Source of the DNA: Acetobacter orientalis | GTDB lineage: Bacteria; Pseudomonadota; Alphaproteobacteria; Acetobacterales; Acetobacteraceae | Direction: 5' to 3' | NCBI RefSeq assembly: GCF_000963965.1 | Contig: NZ_BAMX01000022.1 | Span: 62,001-126,000, forward strand | DNA length: 64,000 bases | Part shown: in pieces, positions 20,643 through 29,058 of the stretch | Numbering within the stretch: position 1 is the stretch's first letter | Layout: each line of letters opens with the position of its first letter | The notes under the pieces: generated by a model | Database searches by the model: none | What the model saw: only the letters and a program-made list of their open reading frames with translations | What the model was told of the DNA's origin: nothing | Position numbers and translations under genes: made by a program

Positions 20643-21035
20643 ATGCCTTTGCTTCATTTTCACCTTATTAAAGGGAGCAGAACAACAGACGAAGTGGGCA
20701 CTCTGCTTGATGCTGCTCATGGTGCCATGTTGGCTGCTTTTAAAGTGCCAGAACGTGACCGGTATCAACTTGTGTCTGAGCATGATGCAACACACATGAT
20801 CATTCAGGACACTGGGCTTGATATTCCAAGAACAAACAAAGTTGTTTTGCTGCAAGTGGTCTCACGCCCACGGCCGAAAGAGCAAATAGCAGAATTTTAC
20901 CGCTTATTGGCAGAAGCACTCGAAACAAAATGTGGGCTTAAACCGTCAGACTTAATGGTTTCAATTGTTCAAAATGCAGATGAACACTGGAGCTTTGGCT
21001 GGGGCCGTGCCCAGTTTTTAACTGGGGAGCTATAA
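20643..21035 (+). CDS. malonate semialdehyde decarboxylase (tautomerase superfamily)
   Basis: 130 residues starting at ATG 20643 with AAAGG upstream. Met removal would expose the catalytic N-terminal Pro (PLLHFHLIKG). The rest matches the Pseudomonas malonate semialdehyde decarboxylase as I remember it: PERDRYQ with the catalytic Asp (38 after Met removal), SRPR with both substrate-binding arginines (74 and 76), and WSFGWGRAQFLTGEL at the C-terminus. These enzymes turn malonate semialdehyde into acetaldehyde and CO2. Placed as the last gene of the pyrimidine operon, directly after the aminotransferase that would make malonate semialdehyde. A promiscuous tautomerase is the alternative, but the residue set favours the decarboxylase. 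A terminator follows. Confidence 0.88.
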   Translation: MPLLHFHLIKGSRTTDEVGTLLDAAHGAMLAAFKVPERDRYQLVSEHDATHMIIQDTGLDIPRTNKVVLLQVVSRPRPKEQIAEFYRLLAEALETKCGLKPSDLMVSIVQNADEHWSFGWGRAQFLTGEL

Positions 21036-21055
21036 TTTAATTATTTTTACATTTT

Positions 21056-21092
21056 ACCACTAAGAATAATATAGATTCTTAGTGGTGTTTTT
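21056..21092 (+). terminator. rho-independent terminator of the pyrimidine operon
   Basis: 12-bp perfect stem ACCACTAAGAAT / ATTCTTAGTGGT with a seven-base AT-rich loop and T run, 20 bases after the decarboxylase stop. The remaining gap to 21356 holds a second inverted repeat (CAGAGACCT 21190-21198 / AGGTCTCTG 21210-21218) without a T run, and no convincing gene. Confidence 0.85.
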
Positions 21093-21356
21093 ATAGTTTT
21101 TCTTCCTAAAAGGCACATGGACTTAATCGGCATTATAACCCTAAGCTCATTATTCACTAAATTATTGAACTGAGCGGGTTGTTGTGTTTCAGAGACCTGC
21201 GATGGAGGTAGGTCTCTGACTGGTATGTCTTTGCGATCTGAAAAGTAGATGGAATGGATTAAGCCGTATTTTCCTCTGGTGCATGTCGTTCTGCGTGTGG
21301 GCCAGAGCGCAGGGTCTAATATACTACTCGTGCGGTATGAATTACTAATGTGTAGG

Positions 21357-22580
21357 TTAGTAATTCTGTAAATCACTTTCTGGGTCAGCCAGCACTTCTA
21401 TTGGTATAGATGCAGAGTTAACCACTAACCGTCGGAGCTTGCGTAAGGCGCGTGTAGAATTAATTGCTGTGATCCCGCAAATAGTAGAGCCATCTAAATG
21501 AAAAATGAGACAACCCTCAGTGTCCGGGTTGCCACGTACAACCTCGCTTGTTCCTAGTGGGTTACCTATTACTTGAATGTTGAGATCATACTGGTCTGTC
21601 CAGTAAGAACCAAGGGTGGAGTAATCATCTGGTGCACCAATCATAGCTTTGGCGACGTGTGCACCATGGCTGGCTGCATGTTGCCATGTCTCATCACGAC
21701 GTTGCGTGCCGTAATGTATATTATGATGAAACGCGACCTCTCCAGCGGCGTAAATGTCTGTAATCGTCGTTCTGCCTTGTGCATCTACTTTAATACCAGC
21801 AGGAGTAACGTCAATTCCTGCTAGTGTGCTCAGTTCGAGTTCTGGGCAGACACCCACCCCCACAACAACGAGATTAGCTAAAATCTGAGTGTCATTAGAG
21901 AGTGAGAGGCAATATCCAGAATGACATTTTTCTACGTTTATGATGTGGGTATTGCATAAAATTCTTACGTCATGTTCGGTATGTTTTCTGGCTAGAAAAT
22001 GAGCGAGAAACGGACTGCCAGAACGCCCCAGAGGCCTTTCCCCTGTCTCTATAACTGTTACCGTAAGACCTTGTGTTGCTGCTGCAGCAGCAACTTCTAG
22101 GCCAATAATGCCAGCACCCACAATAACCATGTTAGCGTCTTGGGGGAGCTTTTCCATATCATCTTTTAATCTTTGCGCATCGTTTAAGGTGCGCAAATAA
22201 TGAATGCCGGGTGATGCGTATGGGAAAAGAGGGAGTGTTCGCGCGCGAGATCCCGTTGCTAAAAGTAGTTTGTCGTAAGTGAGGTATGTATTATTGGAGA
22301 GAGTTAAAACGTGGCCATGTGGGTCTATGCTTGTGGCTGAAACACCTAGCCTAAGATCGATGTTATTGGCCTCATAAAATGTCTTGTCTCGGAGTAAAAA
22401 AGTAGCGGAGGAAGAACTTGCCGTAAGGGCCTCTTTGGAGAGCGGTGGTCTGTCATAAGGCATAGTATTTTCACGGCTTAATAAGACAATTCCTCCTTTG
22501 AAGCCGTTTTCGCGTAAGGCTTCAGCTGCAGATACACCCGCCACGCCGGCCCCTACAATGACAATTCTCTTTTCTTCCAC
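21357..22580 (-). CDS. FAD-dependent ferredoxin reductase (Rieske-type electron transfer chain)
   Basis: 407 residues of the BphA4/HcaD/putidaredoxin reductase type. FAD motif GAGVAGVSAAEAL at the start, then PYDRPPLSKE typical of this family, NAD motif VGAGIIGLEVAAAA, the GER-PLGR segment, and the second FAD segment DIYAAGEVAFHHN. It takes electrons from NAD(P)H to a small ferredoxin. The matching Rieske ferredoxin is 10 kb away at 32047. It is divergent from a membrane di-iron hydroxylase, so it may feed that enzyme. No Rieske terminal oxygenase is present nearby. Confidence 0.88.
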   Translation of the reverse strand: MEEKRIVIVGAGVAGVSAAEALRENGFKGGIVLLSRENTMPYDRPPLSKEALTASSSSATFLLRDKTFYEANNIDLRLGVSATSIDPHGHVLTLSNNTYLTYDKLLLATGSRARTLPLFPYASPGIHYLRTLNDAQRLKDDMEKLPQDANMVIVGAGIIGLEVAAAAATQGLTVTVIETGERPLGRSGSPFLAHFLARKHTEHDVRILCNTHIINVEKCHSGYCLSLSNDTQILANLVVVGVGVCPELELSTLAGIDVTPAGIKVDAQGRTTITDIYAAGEVAFHHNIHYGTQRRDETWQHAASHGAHVAKAMIGAPDDYSTLGSYWTDQYDLNIQVIGNPLGTSEVVRGNPDTEGCLIFHLDGSTICGITAINSTRALRKLRRLVVNSASIPIEVLADPESDLQNY

Positions 22581-23104
22581 TTTTTAACTCTCATTTGCGT
22601 GCCAACATGGGTGGCTGATTTCTTTACTGATCGTAATTTAAATCATCAGCAAAAATTACAAAAACAGGATTCTCACTCACATATGTCAGATAACGTTTTT
22701 CGCGACAAGGGAGGAAAAAATGATATTCAACGTAAAATAAGGAAAAATTATATTTTACATTCGAAATGAAATGATTATATAATTTGGGCTGGCTGATGAA
22801 AGCAAATGGAAGGTAGTCATGAAGAAATAAGAATTTCTGAATTAATAAAAAACTTCACTGTAATCTGCCATATAAAAATATTAATATTTTTCAATAATAA
22901 TTTGTTTATTTTCAATAATAGTGTATTTTTATTCACATATTAGTTTGTAATTGATTTTCACTTATACAAAAGAGAGTGAAGTAAAGTGTTCGCCTGTCTT
23001 GGTGGTAAGCGTGCTTCTGTTACGTCAATCTGGGTCAAATGACGTATGAAGCTCTTATGGATAATGAGGTAAATTCTTCACTAAAGTAAGGCTTGGAGGT
23101 GGAG
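22581..23104. promoter_or_regulatory. AT-rich divergent promoter region with direct and inverted repeats
   Basis: About 520 non-coding bases between the ferredoxin reductase and the hydroxylase. Two identical 12-mers TTTTCAATAATA start at 22887 and 22909, exactly 22 bases (two helical turns) apart. A perfect inverted repeat TACGTCA-N12-TGACGTA lies at 23021-23046, about 60 bases before the hydroxylase start. Both look like protein-binding sites; the factor is unknown. No gene is seen. Confidence 0.45.
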
Positions 23105-24100
23105 ATGAGCGGAACTCGCGTTGGAAACAGAGTGATTGGATCGCAAGCTCCTGTCACGGTTGGCTGGGACAATATACCAAAAGTGGAGGGGGGAAAGGTT
23201 AAGCAGTTTGTCTTTACCTATTTTCAGCCTGCAATGCTCCTTGGCTTAATTATTTTTTGGTATTATGCGCCTAATTCTATAGCCACAGCAACAACCGCCA
23301 TTGGTATTGGGGTAGGCTTTCGAGTGCTCTTGATGGCACTTGAATGGGTAAACCCACGTTATGAAAGTTGGCGCTTAACATGGAAAGAGCTGGTTACAGA
23401 CCTTTTCTATGTAGGTATTGGCTATACTTTTCTACGTATTGTAAATAGTTATATCGGTAGCGATGCTGTAATAGATTTTATTCAATTGCATCTCCATTTT
23501 GACAAATTTACATGGTTTCTTGTTCTGCCCCTTTTGGTTCAGGCTTTTCTTATTTCGTTTATTTTTGATTTTGGTCAGTACTGGATGCATCGTGCAATGC
23601 ATACATGGTACCCATTGTGGTTACCGCATTCAGTCCATCATTATGTTACTCAATTAAATATTAATAAGGGTGCCGTTGGTAATCCGACCGAGTTGTTTCT
23701 TATAGGTCTTGGGTTGGGTGGTTTTTTTGATTTTTTACCCCGTGCAGTTTTGCTGGCTGGGGCTATGTCTATGGCTATTGGTGAATATCAGCACATTAAC
23801 GTGCGGTTTAACACACCGCGGTGGTGGAGGTATTTATTTAATACAACAGAGCATCATAGTTTGCATCATGCGCAAGATTATGAAGCGACATGTAGTAATT
23901 ACGCGAGCGTTTATATCTTCATAGATAGAATGTTTGGTACCTGTGTTGATGGTGAGGCAGAATTGCTTGGTACAGAAGGAGGGCGTCGCCTAACAATTGC
24001 TGAGCAAATGACTTATCCATTCACCAATGGTTGGCGCTATTATAAAAGGAAATTCAAAAAAGTAACTAAACAGTGGTTTGGTGAGAAGGCTCGGCAATAA
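23105..24100 (+). CDS. sterol desaturase/fatty acid hydroxylase superfamily membrane protein
   Basis: 331 residues from ATG 23105, five bases after GGAGG; a TTG at 23093 is unlikely. Four to five membrane helices carry the histidine boxes of integral membrane di-iron oxygenases: HRAMH (about 163-167), HSVHH shortly after, and HHSLHH further on, with an additional EYQH. Members hydroxylate or desaturate sterols, fatty acids, carotenoids or sphingolipid chains using O2 and two electrons. The divergent ferredoxin reductase and the Rieske ferredoxin at 32 kb are plausible electron donors. The lipid or terpenoid substrate cannot be assigned. Confidence 0.85.
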   Translation: MSGTRVGNRVIGSQAPVTVGWDNIPKVEGGKVKQFVFTYFQPAMLLGLIIFWYYAPNSIATATTAIGIGVGFRVLLMALEWVNPRYESWRLTWKELVTDLFYVGIGYTFLRIVNSYIGSDAVIDFIQLHLHFDKFTWFLVLPLLVQAFLISFIFDFGQYWMHRAMHTWYPLWLPHSVHHYVTQLNINKGAVGNPTELFLIGLGLGGFFDFLPRAVLLAGAMSMAIGEYQHINVRFNTPRWWRYLFNTTEHHSLHHAQDYEATCSNYASVYIFIDRMFGTCVDGEAELLGTEGGRRLTIAEQMTYPFTNGWRYYKRKFKKVTKQWFGEKARQ

Positions 24101-24148
24101 CTCTTATATGGCTTTCTACTTCAGCGTAGTTTGAAAAAGGACATAAAA

Positions 24149-24751
24149 GTGAACTGGCACCTTATCGATTGGGTCTGGCATGTAAGAGGAAACCTTTCCC
24201 TGCCCGTGCAACAAACAAATAGTGAAACACTTGGTAAAATAGAACCATTGTTTCAAGAAGTGGGTACAACGCACGAGCTGACAAATGATGGGTTGGTTTT
24301 TTCTAAGAAAAATCAACCATCTCAAGACAAGATGGCCGTATTTGATAATGGTGTTTTGAGTATAGAAAAAAATCAGGATGGTTCTTTTTTGCGCTACGAC
24401 TTAACCAGCAAAACACTACTTTTTTGCTTTTTAGCGCCACTCTTTTTTTTGATAATGGCAGAACTGACTATTGTCGTTAAGCATTTACAGAAACCATCAA
24501 CCGAAGTATCGCAATCTGTTAGTGATAAAGCTAAAGAAGAGAAATACCTTATACAGAGCCCAATAGACAAAGCGTTAGGGGTGCCTGCACCGGAAAAGAA
24601 GAGCGAGAAAGATAAAGAAGGACAGGGAAAACGAAAGCTGTCTCCAACTGCCGCATATGTATTTGCTGGAATATTTTCTATTTTATACGTTATTGGCAGA
24701 ATTAGAGAGGCTTTATCAGTAAAATCTCTTTTTAGGAAATACATATCCTAA
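24149..24751 (+). CDS. uncharacterised membrane protein with two transmembrane segments
   Basis: 200 residues from a GTG with AAGGA seven bases upstream (TTG at 24131 is the alternative). A polar N-terminal part of about 85 residues (KVNWHLIDWVWHVRGNLSL) is followed by a strong hydrophobic helix (LLFCFLAPLFFLIMAELTIVV region), a Lys/Glu-rich linker of about 50 residues, and a second helix (AAYVFAGIFSILYVIGRI). I do not recognise the family. It is 48 bases after the hydroxylase and 33 before the beta-propeller gene, all on the same strand, so it is probably part of that operon. Confidence 0.65.
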   Translation: MNWHLIDWVWHVRGNLSLPVQQTNSETLGKIEPLFQEVGTTHELTNDGLVFSKKNQPSQDKMAVFDNGVLSIEKNQDGSFLRYDLTSKTLLFCFLAPLFFLIMAELTIVVKHLQKPSTEVSQSVSDKAKEEKYLIQSPIDKALGVPAPEKKSEKDKEGQGKRKLSPTAAYVFAGIFSILYVIGRIREALSVKSLFRKYIS

Positions 24752-24784
24752 TATTAATTATTTAATAAATTAGAAGAGGTTTTC

Positions 24785-25735
24785 ATGATGTATCGTAAAA
24801 CAATTTTAAAATATACTTTGATGTTAGCGGTGCTTTCACCGCTAAGCTGTTTTTCTAATGTGTTTGCGCAAACAGCTCCTATGCCGCAGGTTATGCATGT
24901 GCCCGGCTCACCTGACTTTCTTGCTGTTGATGGTAGTTCAGTATGGGTTATGAATAGAGGGCGGGTAGAGCACTGGTCGACAGAGGGAAAGCTGGCTGAA
25001 GTCAAGCTGGATCATCCTTGCGGTGCAATGGCAGTAGCATTTGGCTCTTTATGGGTTGCCGATTGTAAGGCCAAGACACTCAACCGTGTTAATTTGCAAA
25101 CTGCGAAAAACGATATTGTTATTCAAACTGGTATTGCAAACCCAAGAGGTGAACTAAATGTTGTTAGTGGAGATGGTTCTATTTGGGTAGGGAGTGACGG
25201 TAGCGGAAAGATCTCCCGTGTTGACCCACTCACAAACAAGGTAATTGCCTCTATTCCCGTTGATTCTGAAACTTATTATTTGGCATTTGGTTTTGGTGCT
25301 TTATGGGGGGTGAGCCCTACTCATAACACTCTTCAGAAAATTGACCCGCAAACAAATAGTGTCGTTAAAAAAACGGCCCTTGGTCAAAATCCGGGCTTTC
25401 TTGTTGCTGGAGAAGGCGCTGTCTGGGTGCAGGAACAGGGCGATGGAACGCTTGTGCGCATTGCGCCAGAAACAGGAGAGATTTCTGGCCGCGTTAAAGT
25501 AGATAATACATTAACGTATGGAGATATTGATGCAGGAGGTGGCAAGGTTTGGCTCCGTACAACAGATCACCAGACATTTGTTGTGGTTGATCCAAAAACT
25601 CTTGCTATCCGTGCAAGGCTTGGCACACAAACGGGTAGTGGAGCGTTACGTTATACCCCTCAGGGGATATGGACCACATCTCACGATATTCATGTGCTGG
25701 CATGGTGGGAGAAGCCAGAAAATATAGGCAATTGA
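24785..25735 (+). CDS. periplasmic beta-propeller (YVTN/virginiamycin B lyase-like) protein
   Basis: 316 residues with a signal peptide (hydrophobic YTLMLAVLSPLSCFS, cleavage near NVFAQ). Repeated blades each read like AVAFGSLWVADCKAKTLNRV, GSIWVGSDGSGKISRVDP, GALWGVSPTHNTLQKIDPQ, GAVWVQEQGDGTLVRIAP, GKVWLRTTDHQTFVVVDP. This gives six or so propeller blades. Such proteins bind or sense ligands, or act as lyases, in the periplasm; no catalytic residues can be assigned. It is the third gene of the run beginning with the di-iron hydroxylase and may deliver or bind the same substrate, which is an inference. Confidence 0.75.
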   Translation: MMYRKTILKYTLMLAVLSPLSCFSNVFAQTAPMPQVMHVPGSPDFLAVDGSSVWVMNRGRVEHWSTEGKLAEVKLDHPCGAMAVAFGSLWVADCKAKTLNRVNLQTAKNDIVIQTGIANPRGELNVVSGDGSIWVGSDGSGKISRVDPLTNKVIASIPVDSETYYLAFGFGALWGVSPTHNTLQKIDPQTNSVVKKTALGQNPGFLVAGEGAVWVQEQGDGTLVRIAPETGEISGRVKVDNTLTYGDIDAGGGKVWLRTTDHQTFVVVDPKTLAIRARLGTQTGSGALRYTPQGIWTTSHDIHVLAWWEKPENIGN

Positions 25736-25881
25736 ATCATCAACCTGAACCTTATTTTATAGAGGGCAGATGTTTCTTGTGTTGCAGGGTGCATCTGCTT
25801 TCAATGAGTAATCATGGCAAGTCTATGAAACAGAATTTTTTATGAAAATTAGCTTTATGAGATGCTTCTATAATGATTATT

Positions 25882-28083
25882 CTAAATCGTGTTTTTGTCT
25901 TCATTAAAAAAATATTGTGAAAATGGATAGCGCCTACATCTTGTGCCTGTCGCGTTAAAAAGCGCATTCCCTAGCGATGGAAATGCGGCAGTCGTGCCAA
26001 CCTCTCCAATACCGCCAGGGTTTTCTGTACTTTTGATAATATGAACGTCAATTGGTGGTGCTTCATTAATTCTCATAAGCGGATAATTATGAAAATTACT
26101 CTGCTCTATACGTCCATTTTTTATGGTTATTTCGCTATAAAGGGCTGCACTAAAGCCAAACAGTAACCCACCTTCTATTTGTGCTTTAATAGTATCAAGG
26201 TTAACGGCTATACCACAATCTATAACGGCTGTTACCTTTGTTATGGCAATATATTTTTTATCTGTCACCATCACTTCAGTAACAACTGCGCAGTGGGTAC
26301 CAAAAGCATTATGTAATGCTACTCCACGGCCCGTGCCCGAGGGTAAGGGTTTACTCCATTGGCTCTCTTGTGCAACACGTTTTAGTAGAGCTACAGAACG
26401 AGGGTTTTTACGTAAAAGATGTAGTCTGTAATCTAATGGGTCATTATCTGTTGCGGTCGCTAGTTCATCTATAAAGCTTTCTACCACATAAACATTATGC
26501 GCTGGGCCTACGCCACGCCACCACCCAACGGGCACTGGGGTTTCAGCGCGCGTCCAAGTTACAAACATTTGTGGTAAGTCATACGGTGTATCCACAGCCC
26601 CTGCTACGGCGTCTGAATCGAGCTTGCCTAGAGGGAGGCCACCTGGTGTAAACCGATCGACAACTGAAGGGCCGCTTACATGGTGCTGCCAAGAGAGCGG
26701 CTGCCCGTCTTGGCCAAGTGTTGCGCTAATACGGTCATAATATGCTGGGCGAAAAAGGTCTTGGCGTATATCTTCCTCACGGCTCCAGATAAATTTTACT
26801 GGGCGCGAAACCTGGCAGGCAAAGTGCGTTGCCTGTTCCAAAAAATCTGTTGCTAATCTACGCCCAAAACTACCACCTATCATGTGATTATGAATGGCAA
26901 TTTTTTCTTGGGGTAAGCCTGTTACCTGTGCAACCGCAGCACGAGCACGTGTTGGCACTTGTGTGCCCATCCAAACATCGCAGCCATCTGCGCGTACATG
27001 TACAGTTACGTTAGCCGGTTCCATCGGAGTATGAGATAAAAACGGGAGTTCATAAGCGGCTTCTAGTTTTCTACCTTCAACAGAAGCATCCTCCGCTCTT
27101 TCATCGCGCGCAATAACCTCTGGAACAGAGAGGGAGGCGTCACGAATGGTTTTTCGAATGTCTATAGAAGAGAGAGAAGCCTCTTTTCCCTCTAACCATG
27201 TAACCTTAAGAGCACCTAACCCTTTTTTCGCTGTCCAGTAATTTTTTGCGATAACGGCAACGGCTGTATCCGTTTTTAGAACGTCCAGAACACCAGGAAT
27301 ATTTTTGCAGAGCGTGTCATCGATAAAGCGAACTTTAGCACCAAGCGATGGTGGCCCCATAATAGTGCCAATCACCATGTCTGGTATACGGACATCAATT
27401 CCGAAAACAGCTGTTCCGTTTGTTTTTGCAGGGATATCTAAGCGTGGAAAAGACTTGCCTATAAGTTTCCAGTCATCGGCGGCCTTGAGCGGCACTACTT
27501 GGGGTATGTTCTGTCGTGCTGCTTCAGCTGCAAATTCACCATATTTTGCACAACGCTGGCCAGTATGATCTTTTATGTAACCGTTTTCAGCTACGAGAAA
27601 ACGTTGCTCAGTGTTCCAACGGGTAGCTGCTGCGGCAAGAAGCATTAGTCTAGCAGTTGCGCCAGCTTGCCGTAAGGGCACCCAGCCTTTGCGCACCGAA
27701 CGCGAGCCGCCTGTTGAGAGTGATTTAAGGAATTCTGGTGCAAATTCACTCACGTCTTGTGGGAGTGCTGGCAGCACAGTAATGTCGTTGGGGTCTACTT
27801 CTAACTCTTCTGCAATAATGATAGCTTCAGTTGTATAAATGCCTTGCCCCATTTCAACGTTGGGAACAATGAGAGAGATTTGATTGTCACTCCCAATACG
27901 AACAACACCGCCAAGTGTGACATCTGATGAAGGGGGGGGATTTAGGTTTGTCTGTGCTAAGGCGCCTTTACCGCAGGCGGAAGGGAGGGCTGCAAAAGCA
28001 AGTGCGATTCCCCCTCCCAAAAAGTGGCGCCTTAAGAGAGAGCCTAAAGCATTATCGGCTTTACTAACGAAAAGAGAAGACAT
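25882..28083 (-). CDS. xanthine dehydrogenase family molybdopterin-binding subunit (IorB/aldehyde dehydrogenase large-subunit type)
   Basis: 733 residues. A twin-arginine-like signal (LLRRHFLGGGIALAFAALPSA) suggests Tat export. Molybdopterin-binding segments follow: VEMGQGIYTTEAIIIAEEL, TGGSRSVR, HTPMEPANVTVHV, GGSFGRRLATDF, GWWRGVGP, and the catalytic Glu694 in GGIGEVGT. This is the isoquinoline 1-oxidoreductase beta / membrane aldehyde dehydrogenase large-subunit type, which normally works with a small 2Fe-2S subunit and often cytochromes c. No 2Fe-2S partner gene is adjacent, so the complex must use a distant partner or none. Substrate likely an aldehyde or N-heterocycle, unknown. Confidence 0.85.
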   Translation of the reverse strand: MSSLFVSKADNALGSLLRRHFLGGGIALAFAALPSACGKGALAQTNLNPPPSSDVTLGGVVRIGSDNQISLIVPNVEMGQGIYTTEAIIIAEELEVDPNDITVLPALPQDVSEFAPEFLKSLSTGGSRSVRKGWVPLRQAGATARLMLLAAAATRWNTEQRFLVAENGYIKDHTGQRCAKYGEFAAEAARQNIPQVVPLKAADDWKLIGKSFPRLDIPAKTNGTAVFGIDVRIPDMVIGTIMGPPSLGAKVRFIDDTLCKNIPGVLDVLKTDTAVAVIAKNYWTAKKGLGALKVTWLEGKEASLSSIDIRKTIRDASLSVPEVIARDERAEDASVEGRKLEAAYELPFLSHTPMEPANVTVHVRADGCDVWMGTQVPTRARAAVAQVTGLPQEKIAIHNHMIGGSFGRRLATDFLEQATHFACQVSRPVKFIWSREEDIRQDLFRPAYYDRISATLGQDGQPLSWQHHVSGPSVVDRFTPGGLPLGKLDSDAVAGAVDTPYDLPQMFVTWTRAETPVPVGWWRGVGPAHNVYVVESFIDELATATDNDPLDYRLHLLRKNPRSVALLKRVAQESQWSKPLPSGTGRGVALHNAFGTHCAVVTEVMVTDKKYIAITKVTAVIDCGIAVNLDTIKAQIEGGLLFGFSAALYSEITIKNGRIEQSNFHNYPLMRINEAPPIDVHIIKSTENPGGIGEVGTTAAFPSLGNALFNATGTRCRRYPFSQYFFNEDKNTI

Positions 28084-28226
28084 GTGTGTGCCGGTTCCCC
28101 AATAGCCTTGCAGAAGAGAAGCGAGGAATGTTTTTAGAGAAATAGACTAGAGAAATTTTTAGACTATCTTCAGAAACATTCCTGTGAATGCACTCCTGTT
28201 CCCCAATAAATTTCTACTGTATTTTT

Positions 28227-28925
28227 TTAATAGCTTTCCTCAGCCCTGCAATTTACTGGGATTTCAGAAATACTCACTTCATTGGGTGATGTGACAAGAA
28301 AATGCGCCACACGGGCAATTTCTTCAGCTGGGGTCATATGTAGGCCCGGCATCATACCTTCAACCATATCTGTTTTCACAAAGCCTGGGCATATAACGGT
28401 CGCTCTAATGCCATATTCAAACCCAGTGTGGCGAATAGCATGTGCCAAAGCAAGCGTTGCAAATTTGGATACCGCATACGCCCCGGAATCTGAATCGTAA
28501 ACGCGTTTGCTTGATAAAGAACCGATCATAACAACTCGACCGCTACCGCTTGCAACAAGCTGCTGCCAAGCGGCACTTACAAGCCGGCGTGGGCTTTTAA
28601 TATGCACGTCCAATAGGTCATCCATTTCCCCTTCAGAAATTTCTATAACATTTTTCCAAATGCCAATGCCTGCATTTGCAACAATTGCATCAATATGGCC
28701 AAAATGGCTTATGGTCTTTTCAACCCATGCCGTTTCGGTTGTGGCATCTAATGCGTCGTAGTAACCAATTAAAATACGTGTTGTATCAGTTGCCCATGCT
28801 GGTGTTTCAGATTTACGCATACCAAGGCTAACATGCCAGCCCTCATCGTAAAATTTTTTGGCGATGGCAGCACCCATACCTCTTGCCGCGCCTGAAACCA
28901 TAATCACTTTTTGCGGTGTTTTCAT
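28227..28925 (-). CDS. short-chain dehydrogenase/reductase
   Basis: 232 residues with the classical SDR layout: cofactor motif SGAARGMGAAIA near the N-terminus, NAGIG, catalytic Ser in MIGSLSS, YAVSK with the Tyr/Lys pair, and ICPGFVKTDM. The family oxidises or reduces alcohols and ketones with NAD(P)H. It lies 143 bases upstream of the molybdopterin gene on the same strand and may be cotranscribed. It would fit a lipid or terpenoid oxidation pathway, but the substrate is not readable. Confidence 0.85.
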   Translation of the reverse strand: MKTPQKVIMVSGAARGMGAAIAKKFYDEGWHVSLGMRKSETPAWATDTTRILIGYYDALDATTETAWVEKTISHFGHIDAIVANAGIGIWKNVIEISEGEMDDLLDVHIKSPRRLVSAAWQQLVASGSGRVVMIGSLSSKRVYDSDSGAYAVSKFATLALAHAIRHTGFEYGIRATVICPGFVKTDMVEGMMPGLHMTPAEEIARVAHFLVTSPNEVSISEIPVNCRAEESY

Positions 28926-28984
28926 CAGAGATTTCCCTCTATTTATGGTATTTTAAAGGTTGCTATAAGCATAAAGTAAATAAT

Positions 28985-29032
28985 AAAAGAACCCTTCTAT
29001 GGAAAATAACTTTCACATAGAAGGGTTCTTTT
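28985..29032 (-). terminator. bidirectional rho-independent terminator
   Basis: 17-bp perfect stem AAAAGAACCCTTCTATG / CATAGAAGGGTTCTTTT with a 14-base loop that can pair further (GAAA/TTTC). It lies just downstream of the minus-strand TonB receptor and upstream of the SDR gene. The A and T tails allow termination in both directions. Confidence 0.88.
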
Positions 29033-29058
29033 AAATTATATTGATCGAGTGCATTACT

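Noticed and set aside
21047-21376. 109-codon minus-strand frame after the ferredoxin reductase
   Set aside because: Crosses the strong terminator of the pyrimidine operon and has no recognisable feature.
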